A stretch of DNA of 64,000 bases from Xenopus tropicalis (taxonomy: Eukaryota; Chordata; Amphibia; Anura; Pipidae): assembly GCF_000004195.4 (NCBI RefSeq), contig NC_030684.2, positions 108,530,429 through 108,594,428 on the forward strand, in the 5' to 3' direction. This document shows, in pieces, positions 11,526 through 21,192 of this stretch (positions are counted from its first letter, which is position 1; the number at the start of each line of letters is the position of its first letter). The notes under the pieces are model-generated. The model was given only the letters and a program-made list of their open reading frames with translations. It made no database searches and was not told where the DNA came from. The position numbers and the translations under genes were made by a program.

Positions 11526-11876
11526 GTATATCATGCAGGTTCAGGTTGATAAGTTTACATGCAAATAAAACTAATCATTGAATCCCTTCCATTCCTTGTA
11601 TTAAATAGCTCCTTCCCATTTTAAATATATATTTATAGTGTTACTGGCCCCAGAATATACAAAATAATTTTAGTGACCAGTGGCATAACTACAATACAGC
11701 AGACCACGTGGCTGTTGACAGGTCCGGACTGTGGGGGTTTGTTGTATTATAGTCCCCCTCTCAAGTAAGTGAGAGTAGAGCAGCCGATCAGGGCTGGGGC
11801 AGCTGCCGCATTTATGAAGATTTTTTTTGTGGGTCGGGTTTGTCGCTGGTAGTTAGGGACCTTATTAATTTTGGGA
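11526..11876. other. Unique stretch, no gene seen
   Basis: No recognised repeat. 11700-11740 (CAGGTCCGGACTGTGG) resembles a hAT-like terminus, but I find no partner end. Confidence 0.35.
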
Positions 11877-12040
11877 TTAAGGGCTGTGACACACGGGAAG
11901 ATTAGTCGCCGTGCAGCAAATCTCCCTCGTTGCAGACGATTAATCTCCCCGATATGCCATCCCACCAGCTAGAATGTAAATCTCCAGTGGGCATATGCAT
12001 CGCCCGGCAACTAATCTCCCTGTCTGCCATGTCACATGAT
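11877..12040. mobile_element. GACACACGGG-type MITE, left end at TTAA
   Basis: TTAA (11877-11880) is followed by GGGCTGTGACACACGGGAAG, then AGATTAGTCGCC and repeated AATCTCC words. It ends CTGCCATGTCACATGATC, an inverted match to the start (TGTGACA/TGTCACA). No second TTAA is evident at the right. A possible relative is at 44078-44290. Confidence 0.5.
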
Positions 12041-12054
12041 CTTTTCCTCTATAG

Positions 12055-12275
12055 CAGGGGGAAGTTGGGGAGCAACACAAGCATGAAAAAAGTTTGTAGG
12101 GGATGACCAATAAGGGCTGTGATTAGTTATTTGGTAGCCCAATGTGGACTGGCAGCAAAAACTTGTCAAAAGTCAGTAATTCAAACATAAGCACCTGCTT
12201 TGAGGCCACTGGAAGCAACATTGAAGGGGTTGGGGAGCAACATGTTGCCCCTGAGCCACTGGTCGGGGATCACTG
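12055..12275 (-). mobile_element. hAT-like MITE (CAGTGATCCCCAACC family D) with 8-bp target duplication
   Basis: The element begins CAGGGGGAAGTTGGGGAGCA and ends GGTCGGGGATCACTG. Its flanks are CTCTATAG (12047-12054) and CTCTACAG (12276-12283), an 8-bp target duplication with one mismatch, as expected for hAT insertion. Diagnostic interior: GGAGCAACACAAGCATGA, AATAAGGGCTGTGATTAG, GGGGAGCAACATGTTGC. Other copies lie at 20887, 24755, 56289, 58951 and 61570. Confidence 0.85.
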
Positions 12276-12283
12276 CTCTACAG

Positions 12284-12611
12284 TTACATCCCTGTACTCA
12301 CACTCTTATACAGTTTAATTCAGTGTTTTTAGACAGAACAGAGGCAGGGTTGGGAGACAGAGGATCATTTATTATAAATAGAATTAAGGTTAGGAGTACT
12401 GGGACAGGCAGAGCTTTATTTCTTTGGAAAACACAGATGCTTGCCCCCACCATAGGCACTCACAGTAGTGAGGAAAACTGGGGAAATTGCAAAAAACATA
12501 GTGGCTTGTACCTGTTTATTGCTCTTTGCTCCCCAAATCTCATCCTGACCTCCAAACTTGGCATCCAGGAATTTTTAATTGAGCAAACAGAAATGATTCC
12601 CAAGTCTCTTT
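12284..12611. other. Unique stretch, no gene recognised
   Basis: A 157-codon plus frame (12200-12673) starts inside the hAT-like element and ends inside the next repeat. It has no domain that I recognise and is best treated as fortuitous. Confidence 0.4.
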
Positions 12612-12765
12612 GTAACCAGAATCAGGCCCAGACTGGCAATCTGTGGGTTCAAATGCCAGAGGGGCTGCTGTAAGATGCCATAGACAGTCACTATTTATTG
12701 TTCTGGTGGGGGGTTGTTTGGGCCTCTGTTTTCTTGAATTGACTGGGCCTATAAACACTTAGGAG
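12612..12765 (-). mobile_element. CAGACTGG/GGGCCTCTG repeat (family E), copy 1
   Basis: Shares CAATCTGTGGGTTC, AATGCCAGAGGGGCTGCTGT, AAGATGCCATAGACAGTCAC and GGGCCTCTGT with the copies at 16723 (opposite strand) and 36246. The ends resemble hAT-like CAGGxCTGGACTGGG termini but no clean target duplication is visible. Confidence 0.65.
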
Positions 12766-13439
12766 GACTATCAGCATGTAACGCAGTTAGATCCTTGGGG
12801 CTTCATCAGTCCAAACCGGGCTAGCCTTAGAATAAATAGTACCTAGTACAAAATAGATCGGTGGTCACTGTAGTGATATGTATAGTGGTTAAATTATTTA
12901 ATGTTAAATGCACTGTATAAGGTCTATAGACTGCAGTGCTCCCTTTGCACCAGCTGCAAACAGTCCCTTGCAATGCACACCTAGAGGTTGTATTAGAAGG
13001 ATATATTCACTGTGATCTGTGTATTTCAGGTTTATATAGAAGGATAATGGCGAATCAGGTCCCTTCCTTCCTTATTACTTATTATTGGACACACATAAAA
13101 GCAACTCAAAAGTTGTCTCTAAGTCCATAAGAAGACATTAACTTAGGCTTTAGAGTATATTGCCACAGAGTATATTGCCACTTCAGCTGCACAATGCAGT
13201 TACTTTATATAGCTATGTACCTGGTAATCAGGCAAGTTGTTCTCCAGTTTGGGACTATAACTGTTTGTTTATTTATTTATCTAACTGAAAACGCATGCAC
13301 TATGTAAGCTATACTACCCTTCATTGGCTTTCTTTAAATAATGATACATACATTAAACTTCTATGATAATAATAGTCTCTATTAAATTAACATACTTACA
13401 TGCATTCTGACTAACTTAAAAAATTGTGGGTCCTCTCTC
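12766..13439. other. Unique stretch, no gene seen
   Basis: It includes a 16-bp tandem duplication (AGAGTATATTGCCAC twice, about 13152-13182) and ordinary sequence. Confidence 0.4.
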
Positions 13440-13640
13440 TGATTCTCATTAATATCAATCAACAGCACTGGGTACAGCAGGCCATGTGTTATTGCCAATA
13501 GTTAATGACCTTTAAACAATCTTGGCTTCTGCTCCTTAGCAAGTAAGAAATGTGAACGCATGAGTTTGTTCTGCAGGCAAGAGCCACATCTAATTGCCTA
13601 CAGCACGTCCTGTGCTACTTGCTAAAATAGAGGCAAAATA
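13440..13640. promoter_or_regulatory. Candidate conserved non-coding element
   Basis: Repeat-free and of balanced composition, with dense words of the kind seen in vertebrate enhancers: GTTAATGACCTTTAAAC, CAATCTTGGCTTCTGC, TCTAATTGCC (a homeodomain-like TAATTG core). It has no open frame. Conservation cannot be judged from one genome. Confidence 0.3.
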
Positions 13641-13899
13641 CAACGTTATTCAGAATGCTTTGTGTTCTGCCAAATCAAGGCTAGAATACAAGGGCGCATC
13701 TGGAAACAGAATTAGGTAACAAACAGGAGTGGCCTAAAGTTTCCTCTATAAACCGAGGCAGTAAATAATATGCACTGTACAGGAATAAAACATATATATA
13801 TGGAGCTATACCCTAGTGCCCTGTAAATGGAAAGTAAGCCTAAGATGCCCAGCCATCAGCAGAAAAGTCCCGGATTCTAGCTATCCCTTGCTGAGATGC

Positions 13900-14780
13900 A
13901 TAATTTTGACGTCAACTCCTGCTCACAAAGGTTTAATGAGTTTCCAGCTGTGGCACTGGGCTTGGGCGCATTCCACACTTTTTTATGGGTAACGTGCCTC
14001 TGAAAAGCCCAATGCAAACAGTGTGTAATGCTTTTCTAAAGCGGCCCAATAATTGCTAGCATATGAAGCGCACTAATTTTATGAGGGCTTCAATGGCATG
14101 CAGGAGGACTGATTCATGAAAGCGTCGAGCAACCTTTCAGTGGGTTTTCTGTGAACTGAGCTCGTAAAAAGCGCAGAATGCACCGAAACAAGCGAGTAAA
14201 TCTCACCATTTGGACGGTCATTAACAGTGCGAGTTTGTGCGCAATGTCGTAATTATTTGCACTGCGTTTGCTTCAGAGGAAAATGTACATCTACCCGAGG
14301 CCGTTCATACTGCACGTGCCATACGCAGCATAGATTATATTCATTAGGCTCCTAAAAATGAATTCATTCTTTGGACTTTGCTGGTGACATTCCATTTGAC
14401 ATCACTCGAAGGTTTTTGTCTGATCATTTACAGGGGCAATTACAAAAGGCCCTTAGGATGCTATGAAGGCATCTTACAAGCAGTGATGGGTAACATGAAA
14501 GGTTTCACATGTGCCCCCTGACTATCCAAATGGGCTGCACATTGTATTTCATGTCGACATCATTGCAGTATAACACATCAATAATAAAAAGATGGACACC
14601 TCATTTGAGTAGCGCTGTAATGCCTATAAATCCATCAGTTTCACCCCTATTCTTGTGCTTCATTATAAAAATATAAATACAAGTTCACATTTTGGAACCA
14701 TGTGTGAGCCCCAATGTGAGGGTCTCCAAGCAAATAGCAATCATTCATCTTGTGATTAGAAAACAATAAACTCATTGTGC
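13900..14780. promoter_or_regulatory. Candidate conserved non-coding block
   Basis: The longest repeat-free block with relatively high CpG in the left half of the window, without any sustained open frame. It carries GCGCACTAATTTTATG, CTCGTAAAAAGCGCAG, TCATTAGGCTCCTAAAAATG, GACATTCCATTTGACATCAC and AATAATAAAAAGATGGACAC. AT-rich homeodomain/MEF2/HOX-like cores are embedded in G+C-balanced DNA. The neighbouring DNA is full of decayed transposons, so their absence here hints at constraint. Alternative: simply a young unique stretch. Confidence 0.35.
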
Positions 14781-16722
14781 TGACTTTTGGTTAGATGTAA
14801 AAGTATAGCTTTTTTTGGGAGATGTAGGTGCATACATAACATGTCTGTGCACTCCATAAAATTGATTTGGACAGAAGATAAATGGTTTCTTGTGGGGTTG
14901 CTAGCATTTCTGCTGCAGATGAGCATTAGCGGACATAGGAAACCTGGGTATCACAAAGGTATATGTGTCCTATATCTAAGTATTGTTTATCATTTCCTTT
15001 AATAATGGTATGAAGGCTGAACTTTTTGCGGGAACAAAAACATATCCTGCGAATAAGTGAGTGAGCTTTACTGCTTACCTCAGCTAAAGAAAATGACAAT
15101 TATCCCCTAGCCAACAACTTCCTATGGTGCCACAGGGGAGAAAAGACAACAGACCATGGATGCTGTTAGTGTGTATGGAAGGAGTATTTCATTTATTGCA
15201 TTAGGTTAATGGTTTCAGAAGTTTTACCTTCCTCCATATTCCCTCTCTCCTTTAGCTCCCAATCGGTGCTATAAATGGAAGCTGATGAGACTCCTAACAA
15301 GCTATTCCTAATACTGCTTACTACAAGTCACTAGTTTTACATATACTTTTCTATTTCCATGCCAAGCACCACTTTTGCATGATGTTCCTGTAGCACATTA
15401 CATACTGCTCGAATGCCTTTGCTGAACATGCTGCAGTTTCCCAGTACATTGGCAGTGTTCTGAAAGGCCAAAGTAACAGCATTAGGAAGAGCAAGTGTAT
15501 ATATAGTGAAAAGGCAGGCTTTGTACATTGTATAGTTTGGTACCTTCCTACATCCTGGCCTATTCTTAGAAAATACATTAAAACAATATCTATTATCGTA
15601 GCAAAACTCCTCTGGAATAATACTGAGTTTAGTATCTATTCAGTACTAACCAGTAGATGTTATACAGTAACTTGAATCTGTTACTTACAGCACCAATGTG
15701 TCAAACTACTTCCGGCATCTTTTCTTCAGTTTCATGGCCTTGTTGGCTCCAAGTCCTACAGCTGCTCCTCGGCCTAATCTGTCATCAATAGGAGTGAGGG
15801 ATCCGGCCAATTGTGGCTTTTGGCGTTTCCGGCAGTCTTAAGCGTGTGGCTTCTGGCACATGGAAACAATTAATGACAGTAATGGGAAGACATCTGTCAC
15901 AGTTCCAATAGTTGCGATCACTGCAATTGTTTCACTGCAAATCAGGGTGATAAAAAATGCCCCATATGCCACTGCATTTATTTGTAGGCATAGAATATGC
16001 TATAACTCTCATTTGCCATCAGAAATGTATTCTTTACTTTTATTCGAGTGAGTAAAAAGGAAGTCTCTTGTGATACTATGGGAAATGTCTGTGTAAAAGC
16101 TCCAGACATATTAGAAGCTTGTGGTCTGTTTTTATGGCAGTCTTTTAAAGTTCCGAGGAAGAATACCATGTTATTAATTAGTAATCTGCAAAGTACTTAT
16201 GAACGTCTTGTTTCCTTCATTTTAAGCTGAGCTAATGACTGTGAAATTAATTCCAACATGCAAATATTTCCCACAGCTTCCTCAGCCACAAAGCTTATAT
16301 GCCATCACACATTTTAGAGGGACCATAGATTAGACTGCTTTCAGTATGAAAGTGTATTGTTTTCAGTATGAAGTGTAACAAGAATATAAAGGAACGCAGG
16401 GGAGTGACTGTTTTTACTATAACAGCTCAGGTATTTTATTGACATGATTGGACATAGATAAGGTTAGGAAGACTTTTGGTGCCAGCCGCTACTCAACCCA
16501 AGAGTATGGTTTAATCAGAATGTTTGAATGTGATTTAAATTTGGACATGATGGCCGCCCTCCCTAATTGTAGTAAACATACAGTATATGCGTTTTCCTTT
16601 TTATCAGTGCAAAACCTCTATGCAGTGAGTGTGATCACCATCTGGCAAATTTAAGGAGTCAGAAGGTAGTTTCATAGCATAATTTGGCTTCTATCTGTGA
16701 CTTTTTTATGAGGACCAAACAG
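14781..16722. other. Repeat-poor unique stretch, no gene recognised
   Basis: Overlapping 60-75 codon frames occur on both strands (14787, 15351, 15860, 15978, 16048, 16448) without recognisable domains. A short tandem duplication lies at 16339-16376 (TTTCAGTATGAA twice). Confidence 0.4.
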
Positions 16723-16872
16723 GTCTGGACTGGGGTCAATATAAACCCTGGCATTTTAAGTACACAGGGGCCCAAACTGCCCCCCACCAGCCCACTGAAT
16801 AGTGACTGTCTATGGCATCTTACAGCAGCCCCTCTGGCATTTGCCAAAACCGGGTCTGGGACCTTGTAGGAG
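16723..16872 (+). mobile_element. CAGGTCTGGACTGGGG repeat (family E), copy 2
   Basis: It begins CAGGTCTGGACTGGGGTCAA and contains the reverse complement of the copies at 12612 and 36246 (GTGACTGTCTATGGCATCTT, ACAGCAGCCCCTCTGGCATT). The start resembles a hAT-like terminus. Confidence 0.65.
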
Positions 16873-17640
16873 GTGACGTTGCATCTGCATATGGTGAACT
16901 CCATGTTTTGTATTTCATTCAGTCTAGTGCACATTTGTGTATTTTACCTTCCCCCCTGCTACACAGCCTGAGGTGTTACCTGTTCTTTACAAAAGCAAGG
17001 TCATTGCTGGTATGGGGAAGACACCAGCACCTCCTTGTGACATATTCTAGATTTGTCTCCTTGGTTATTAGCCCTTGATTTTTATATCGTGTTTTTTATT
17101 TTCATGCAACATGCAACCTTTAACAGTTATGCTCAACTGCTCCATCAACTGAGAAAAGGGTCATTTGCCTCTACTCAACAAATCCCATGAATTCTAAGGT
17201 ACCTGGTTCAATCAATATCCCTTTCTGAGACTCTGTGAGCTCTTCATATGGGTAGGATCTAGAATTTTTTTTCAGCTAGAAGTTTAAGCTTAACCTAAGG
17301 GAAAAGTCATAAGAAGTCATTTGGAGCAATTTCTTCAGTGGCATTTTTTCCATGAGGAACTATCAACATGCTACCATGGCCTGGAACATTGCTGTTTCCA
17401 TCTTAACAGTGTTAAGGATGAAGCCTTAAAAATTCATGGGGCAAGAGCTGCATCTATGCTCTACAAATGGCAACTTCTGCCTTTCTATCTGGCATCAACA
17501 GATACTATGTTTCTACATTTCATGCCATTTATTTATATTTATTTATCTTTTTTCAAACAAGGAGAGAAAAATCTAGATGAGCAACTTGCCTGGCATTTTT
17601 ACTCTTAGTAAGTGTTATGAATATGCTGTTGGTTCAGGGT
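16873..17640. other. Unique stretch, no gene recognised
   Basis: Two 88-95 codon plus frames (16812-17078, 17321-17608) show no domains. No repeat recognised. Confidence 0.35.
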
Positions 17641-17720
17641 GCCCTTCGTCTCCCTGATGAAGGGAGGGCGTATCCCCCCGAAACGTCGATCAAGGTGGTC
17701 ATAATAAATGGGGTAAGCTC
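17641..17720 (+). ncRNA. Hammerhead-ribozyme-like motif, best-preserved core
   Basis: CTGATGA (17654-17660) is followed by a G-rich/C-rich stem (GGGAGGG, loop, TCCCCCC, with one mismatch and one G-U pair) and GAAAC (17680-17684). This is the conserved hammerhead order: box 1, stem II, box 2. AATAAA follows at 17703. Hammerhead motifs of this kind are known from Penelope-like retroelements. Stem I is not convincingly closed by the flanks, so this is probably a relic. The copies at 28684 and 40042 are more mutated in box 1 but have perfect stem II helices. Confidence 0.5.
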
Positions 17721-17870
17721 CCCGACTGCATATGTTTGGGTGTGCGGCTCCGTTACAGAAACAGTTTGATTGAGGAAAGGACCTGCCAGTCCTGAGGAAG
17801 GCTTGTACCACTATTGCAGTGAGTATAGCAGCGACAGGTATGCGGCTTTAACAAGTGTGTTGGTCTACAT
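17721..17870 (+). mobile_element. Probable Penelope-like remnant following the ribozyme motif
   Basis: It continues from the hammerhead-like motif. A second, weaker CCTGAGGAAGG word occurs at about 17793-17803 without a matching GAAAC box. It has no coding capacity. Confidence 0.3.
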
Positions 17871-17929
17871 TTAAGTAATTCAAAAGTTATGAAATGTTGC
17901 ATTTATTCATCTGTCTGATTATTAATATT

Positions 17930-18010
17930 GCTACAATTATTTATAAAGCACCACATATTGTACAGTGTTGTGCTCCTTCATATACACTGAACCATACACA
18001 ATACATCATT
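17930..18010. repeat. Diverged TTATATAGCGCC-type repeat fragment
   Basis: ATTATTTATAAAGCACCACA...TTGTACAGTG is a diverged match to the fragment at 27888-27950 (TATTTATATAGCGCCATCAA...CGCTTTACAG). Confidence 0.35.
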
Positions 18011-18070
18011 TTCAATAGTTAGACAATATAATTCCTAACCATTACCTACAAGTAGTCCTAGATCCTTCTT

Positions 18071-18274
18071 CTGCAGTGATTCTTATCTACTGCGTTGTCA
18101 TCCAAATCCTCAATAATTATATATAAATACAGTACCATTTATAATACTCTTTCTTTTAGTGAGTACAAACGTCTACAGTTATTCTCATCTACTGCTTTGC
18201 CATCCAAATCCCCAATACTTATGTATAAATACAATACCATCTATAATACTCTCATTTTTAGTGAGTAGCAAACA
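18071..18274 (+). repeat. Tandem duplication, period about 102 bp, two copies
   Basis: Copy 1 starts CTGCAGTGATTCTTATCTAC (18071) and copy 2 starts CTACAGTTATTCTCATCTAC (18173). Both contain TGTATAAATAC-like, ATAATACTCT and TTTTAGTGAGTA words in the same order. Divergence suggests an old duplication. No coding sense. Confidence 0.75.
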
Positions 18275-20886
18275 CTACAAATAGGCACAATACAACACAT
18301 TATCAGAAACCCATGAGAAGCATCCTACTATTTAACAATAGGTTTGGTGGCACAATAGAGAAAGTCTCTGCAAATTCTACATATATCTTGCAAGTGGCAT
18401 AAGCTGCATGATTTGTACAATATGCCTAAACATTAGCAAGTTGAAAGTCTTTGACTTCATCTTGTTACATAACTGATGAGACTTCAATGAACAAAATGAT
18501 CCGGAAATCCCTCTACACTTGCTTTACAAAGGGAGTACCTCAAGCATTGTCTTTGTTTATATATAACAAGGGAATATTTAGACAAAAATGCAGAATGACA
18601 TAATAATTGCTTTTATAAAGTGAATAGTGTACCCCCTAATGTAAAATGTAAGAATTTTATAAGTCACCAAGGAGTTCTATGACTATTTATTTTATGCAGG
18701 TTGGGGAACTTTGATGTGTCTTCTAATAGCCCCATATTTTTCAGCAGTTGGTACTTTATTATAAAGCACATGTTTCAGTGAGTCAAGTGTCAGAAAGGAT
18801 ATCACTAAGCGCCAATTATAACTGAGGACATAACCAAGCACCATTTATAAGAATATAATTGACAGGATATTCATAACTCTTGTGTATTATGTTATAACAA
18901 TTAGATTTATTGACTTTTTTTACGATGCAGTACTGGTCAGAAGAGTTGTAGAATGAGCAAGATGTCAGTACAATGCAATGCCCTCCAATGAAATCTTTAG
19001 AATGTCTATCAGGCTTCATCATCACATGACAAAATGTGTTAGCAAAAACAGGCAGAAAAAAATGGGAAAACACAAGACATGACATATTGATTGCTTCCCG
19101 TAGCTGGATGATGCATAGGGTCAGAGTCCAAGTGAATAAGAAGCAGGCAGGAAACATGTTGGAGGTTGCCTGGGGCAATACATGCTACTACAACATATCC
19201 AGCATGATTCTTTACCTTGTCTTGTAATATCTCAGGGGCAGTACTTGACCCTGTGTAGCAGGCCCATGGAAAGCTTCTGTATAGTTCAAATGCTTTTAAC
19301 TAAAACATGTCCATTATCCAGGTCTCTGCTAGTTCCTAGAGCTAGATATTTCATTTCCCCGGTTACAAATATCCAGATATCCTTCAGCACATCTTCATTA
19401 TTTTCCAAGACTCGAGCATTTCTGTTGAAGTAGAAGTCCACCTTACTGTGTCACGTCAGCCTAATTATCTTTTTTTCTTACCTGTTTTATTTTTACTTTA
19501 TGAAATAAACAGTTGTGGTTGGCAGGTCACATAAATCTTCAGCATCACATTCTTCGATAATACAGGGCACATTTTCCAGAACATTTTGTTTATTTACAGT
19601 GAGGGAGAGAGAATATAACTCTATGATGAAAAGCCAAAGGAACTATCAACAGAAACTGGTTATACAAAATTGTCTGGACAATCTGGCGTTTGTAACGTAA
19701 CACTGGAGATCAGTATTAGGTATTCTGGGCCCATACCTCCCATTGATCAGCAGACTTATACCCTGCTGCTTTTGGCTGCTTTTGCCAGCTGGTTCCCATA
19801 TTTATCCAGCTCTGGATTTTGCCTCCTCCCTTCCCTCAACGCCCACTTTGGAATTGACACTCCCAGACTCTGCGCCCATTCTTCAGCTTGTCAGCTACCT
19901 GCCTGGTTTGGAAATAACTCTTTGTGCCAATGTTTACCTAGCTGTTTCCCCTCAATGAACTGTACCATTTCACAAGAGGAAGAAAAATGAGATGTCAAAA
20001 ACCTTCAAAAAATAAATGTACAGTCTCAAATTTTTTGTACATAAATATATTCCCATATGAGGTATGAATATGTATGGATTAAAGGCCAGAATTTGCATCT
20101 GCAACGCTACAGATGAAATTGCCAGTTGATAAAACTCACCCACCATAAGCATATGGAATGTATGTGTCATACTAACAATAAATCATGGTCTGTTTTCATG
20201 CAAGAAGCCAATTGCAAATGATGTAAGGAGACCATATAAAGACTTGTGAATGTTATGCAATAATGCTAATATGTCTAAATAATAATTTAATATAGATTTA
20301 TGTTTTGTGATTAATAGTTCCAAAAAATATGATATTAATACTGACTATTTTTTTAAAGAAAAATCACATAACTTTGAATGCAGTGCTGAAGTTTGAAAGA
20401 GTGGTGAGAAATAAAAATTACATTAAATTACATAAAATCATATTTTGGGGGGTTTCCGAGATACAGTTGTATGAGGTTATAGTGTTTTCATGCATATCTA
20501 GCACTACACCAACTGACAATATACTGGCTAAAAATGCAGAATAACATACTGTTCTAATTAAATAAATGCATTTCTGAGTCCATAAAGGTAATAAAGGCAC
20601 CCCAGGGTTAACAGGTAACAATATTTGAAAGTGGGCCTTGGCTTTCTATGAGCAGCACCTTCTGAACATTATCCGTCAGAGCTGGAGAAGTTATCAGATT
20701 TGACCATATTCTTCTGCTGTTTAAGATAACAAAAAGCTGTCATGGAAAAACATATCCCGTGCCTCTGTAGTAGGTTGGAAAATTCACAAAAAATGTGTTT
20801 TGGCATGAGGTTCAATAGGGGATAATATTTTACCTGTTGAATTGTGTGCAGAACAGGAAAAGTCCTATTTTTGCATCCTTTTATGG
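18275..20886. other. Repeat-poor unique stretch, no gene recognised
   Basis: The longest frames (18816-19178 minus, 120 codons; 19670-19990 plus, 106 codons) have no recognisable domains or matching splice sites. I see no repeats here beyond short A/T runs. Confidence 0.4.
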
Positions 20887-21192
20887 CAAGGATCAACAAC
20901 CTTTCTTACTCGTGAGCCACAGTTACATGTTAAAAGACTTGGAGAGCAACACAAGCATCATAAAAGTTCATGGAGGTGCCAAATAAGGGCTAAGATTGGC
21001 TATTAGGCAGCCTCTATGCACACTATCAGCTTACAGGGGCTTTATTTGGTAGGAAATCTTGTTTTTATTCAACCAAAACTTGCCCCCAAGTCAGGAATTC
21101 AAAATAACTACCTGGTTTGGGGGCACTGAGAGCAACATCCAAGGGGCTGGGGAGCAACATGTTCCTCATGAGCTGCTGGTTGGGGAACACTG
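20887..21192 (-). mobile_element. hAT-like MITE family D, copy 2
   Basis: From CAAGGATCAACAACCTTTCT to GGTTGGGGAACACTG. Contains GAGAGCAACACAAGCATCAT, AAATAAGGGCTAAGATTGGC, GCCCCCAAGTCAGGAATTC and GGGGAGCAACATGTT. The flanking 8-mers TTTTATGG and TGTTATGC agree at 6 of 8 positions. It is closely similar to the copies at 56289 and 58951. Confidence 0.85.

Noticed and set aside
12200..12673. 157-codon plus frame
   Set aside because: Starts inside one transposon and ends inside another; no domain.
17792..17820. A fourth hammerhead site (CCTGAGGAAGG)
   Set aside because: No GAAAC box at the proper distance and no paired stem.
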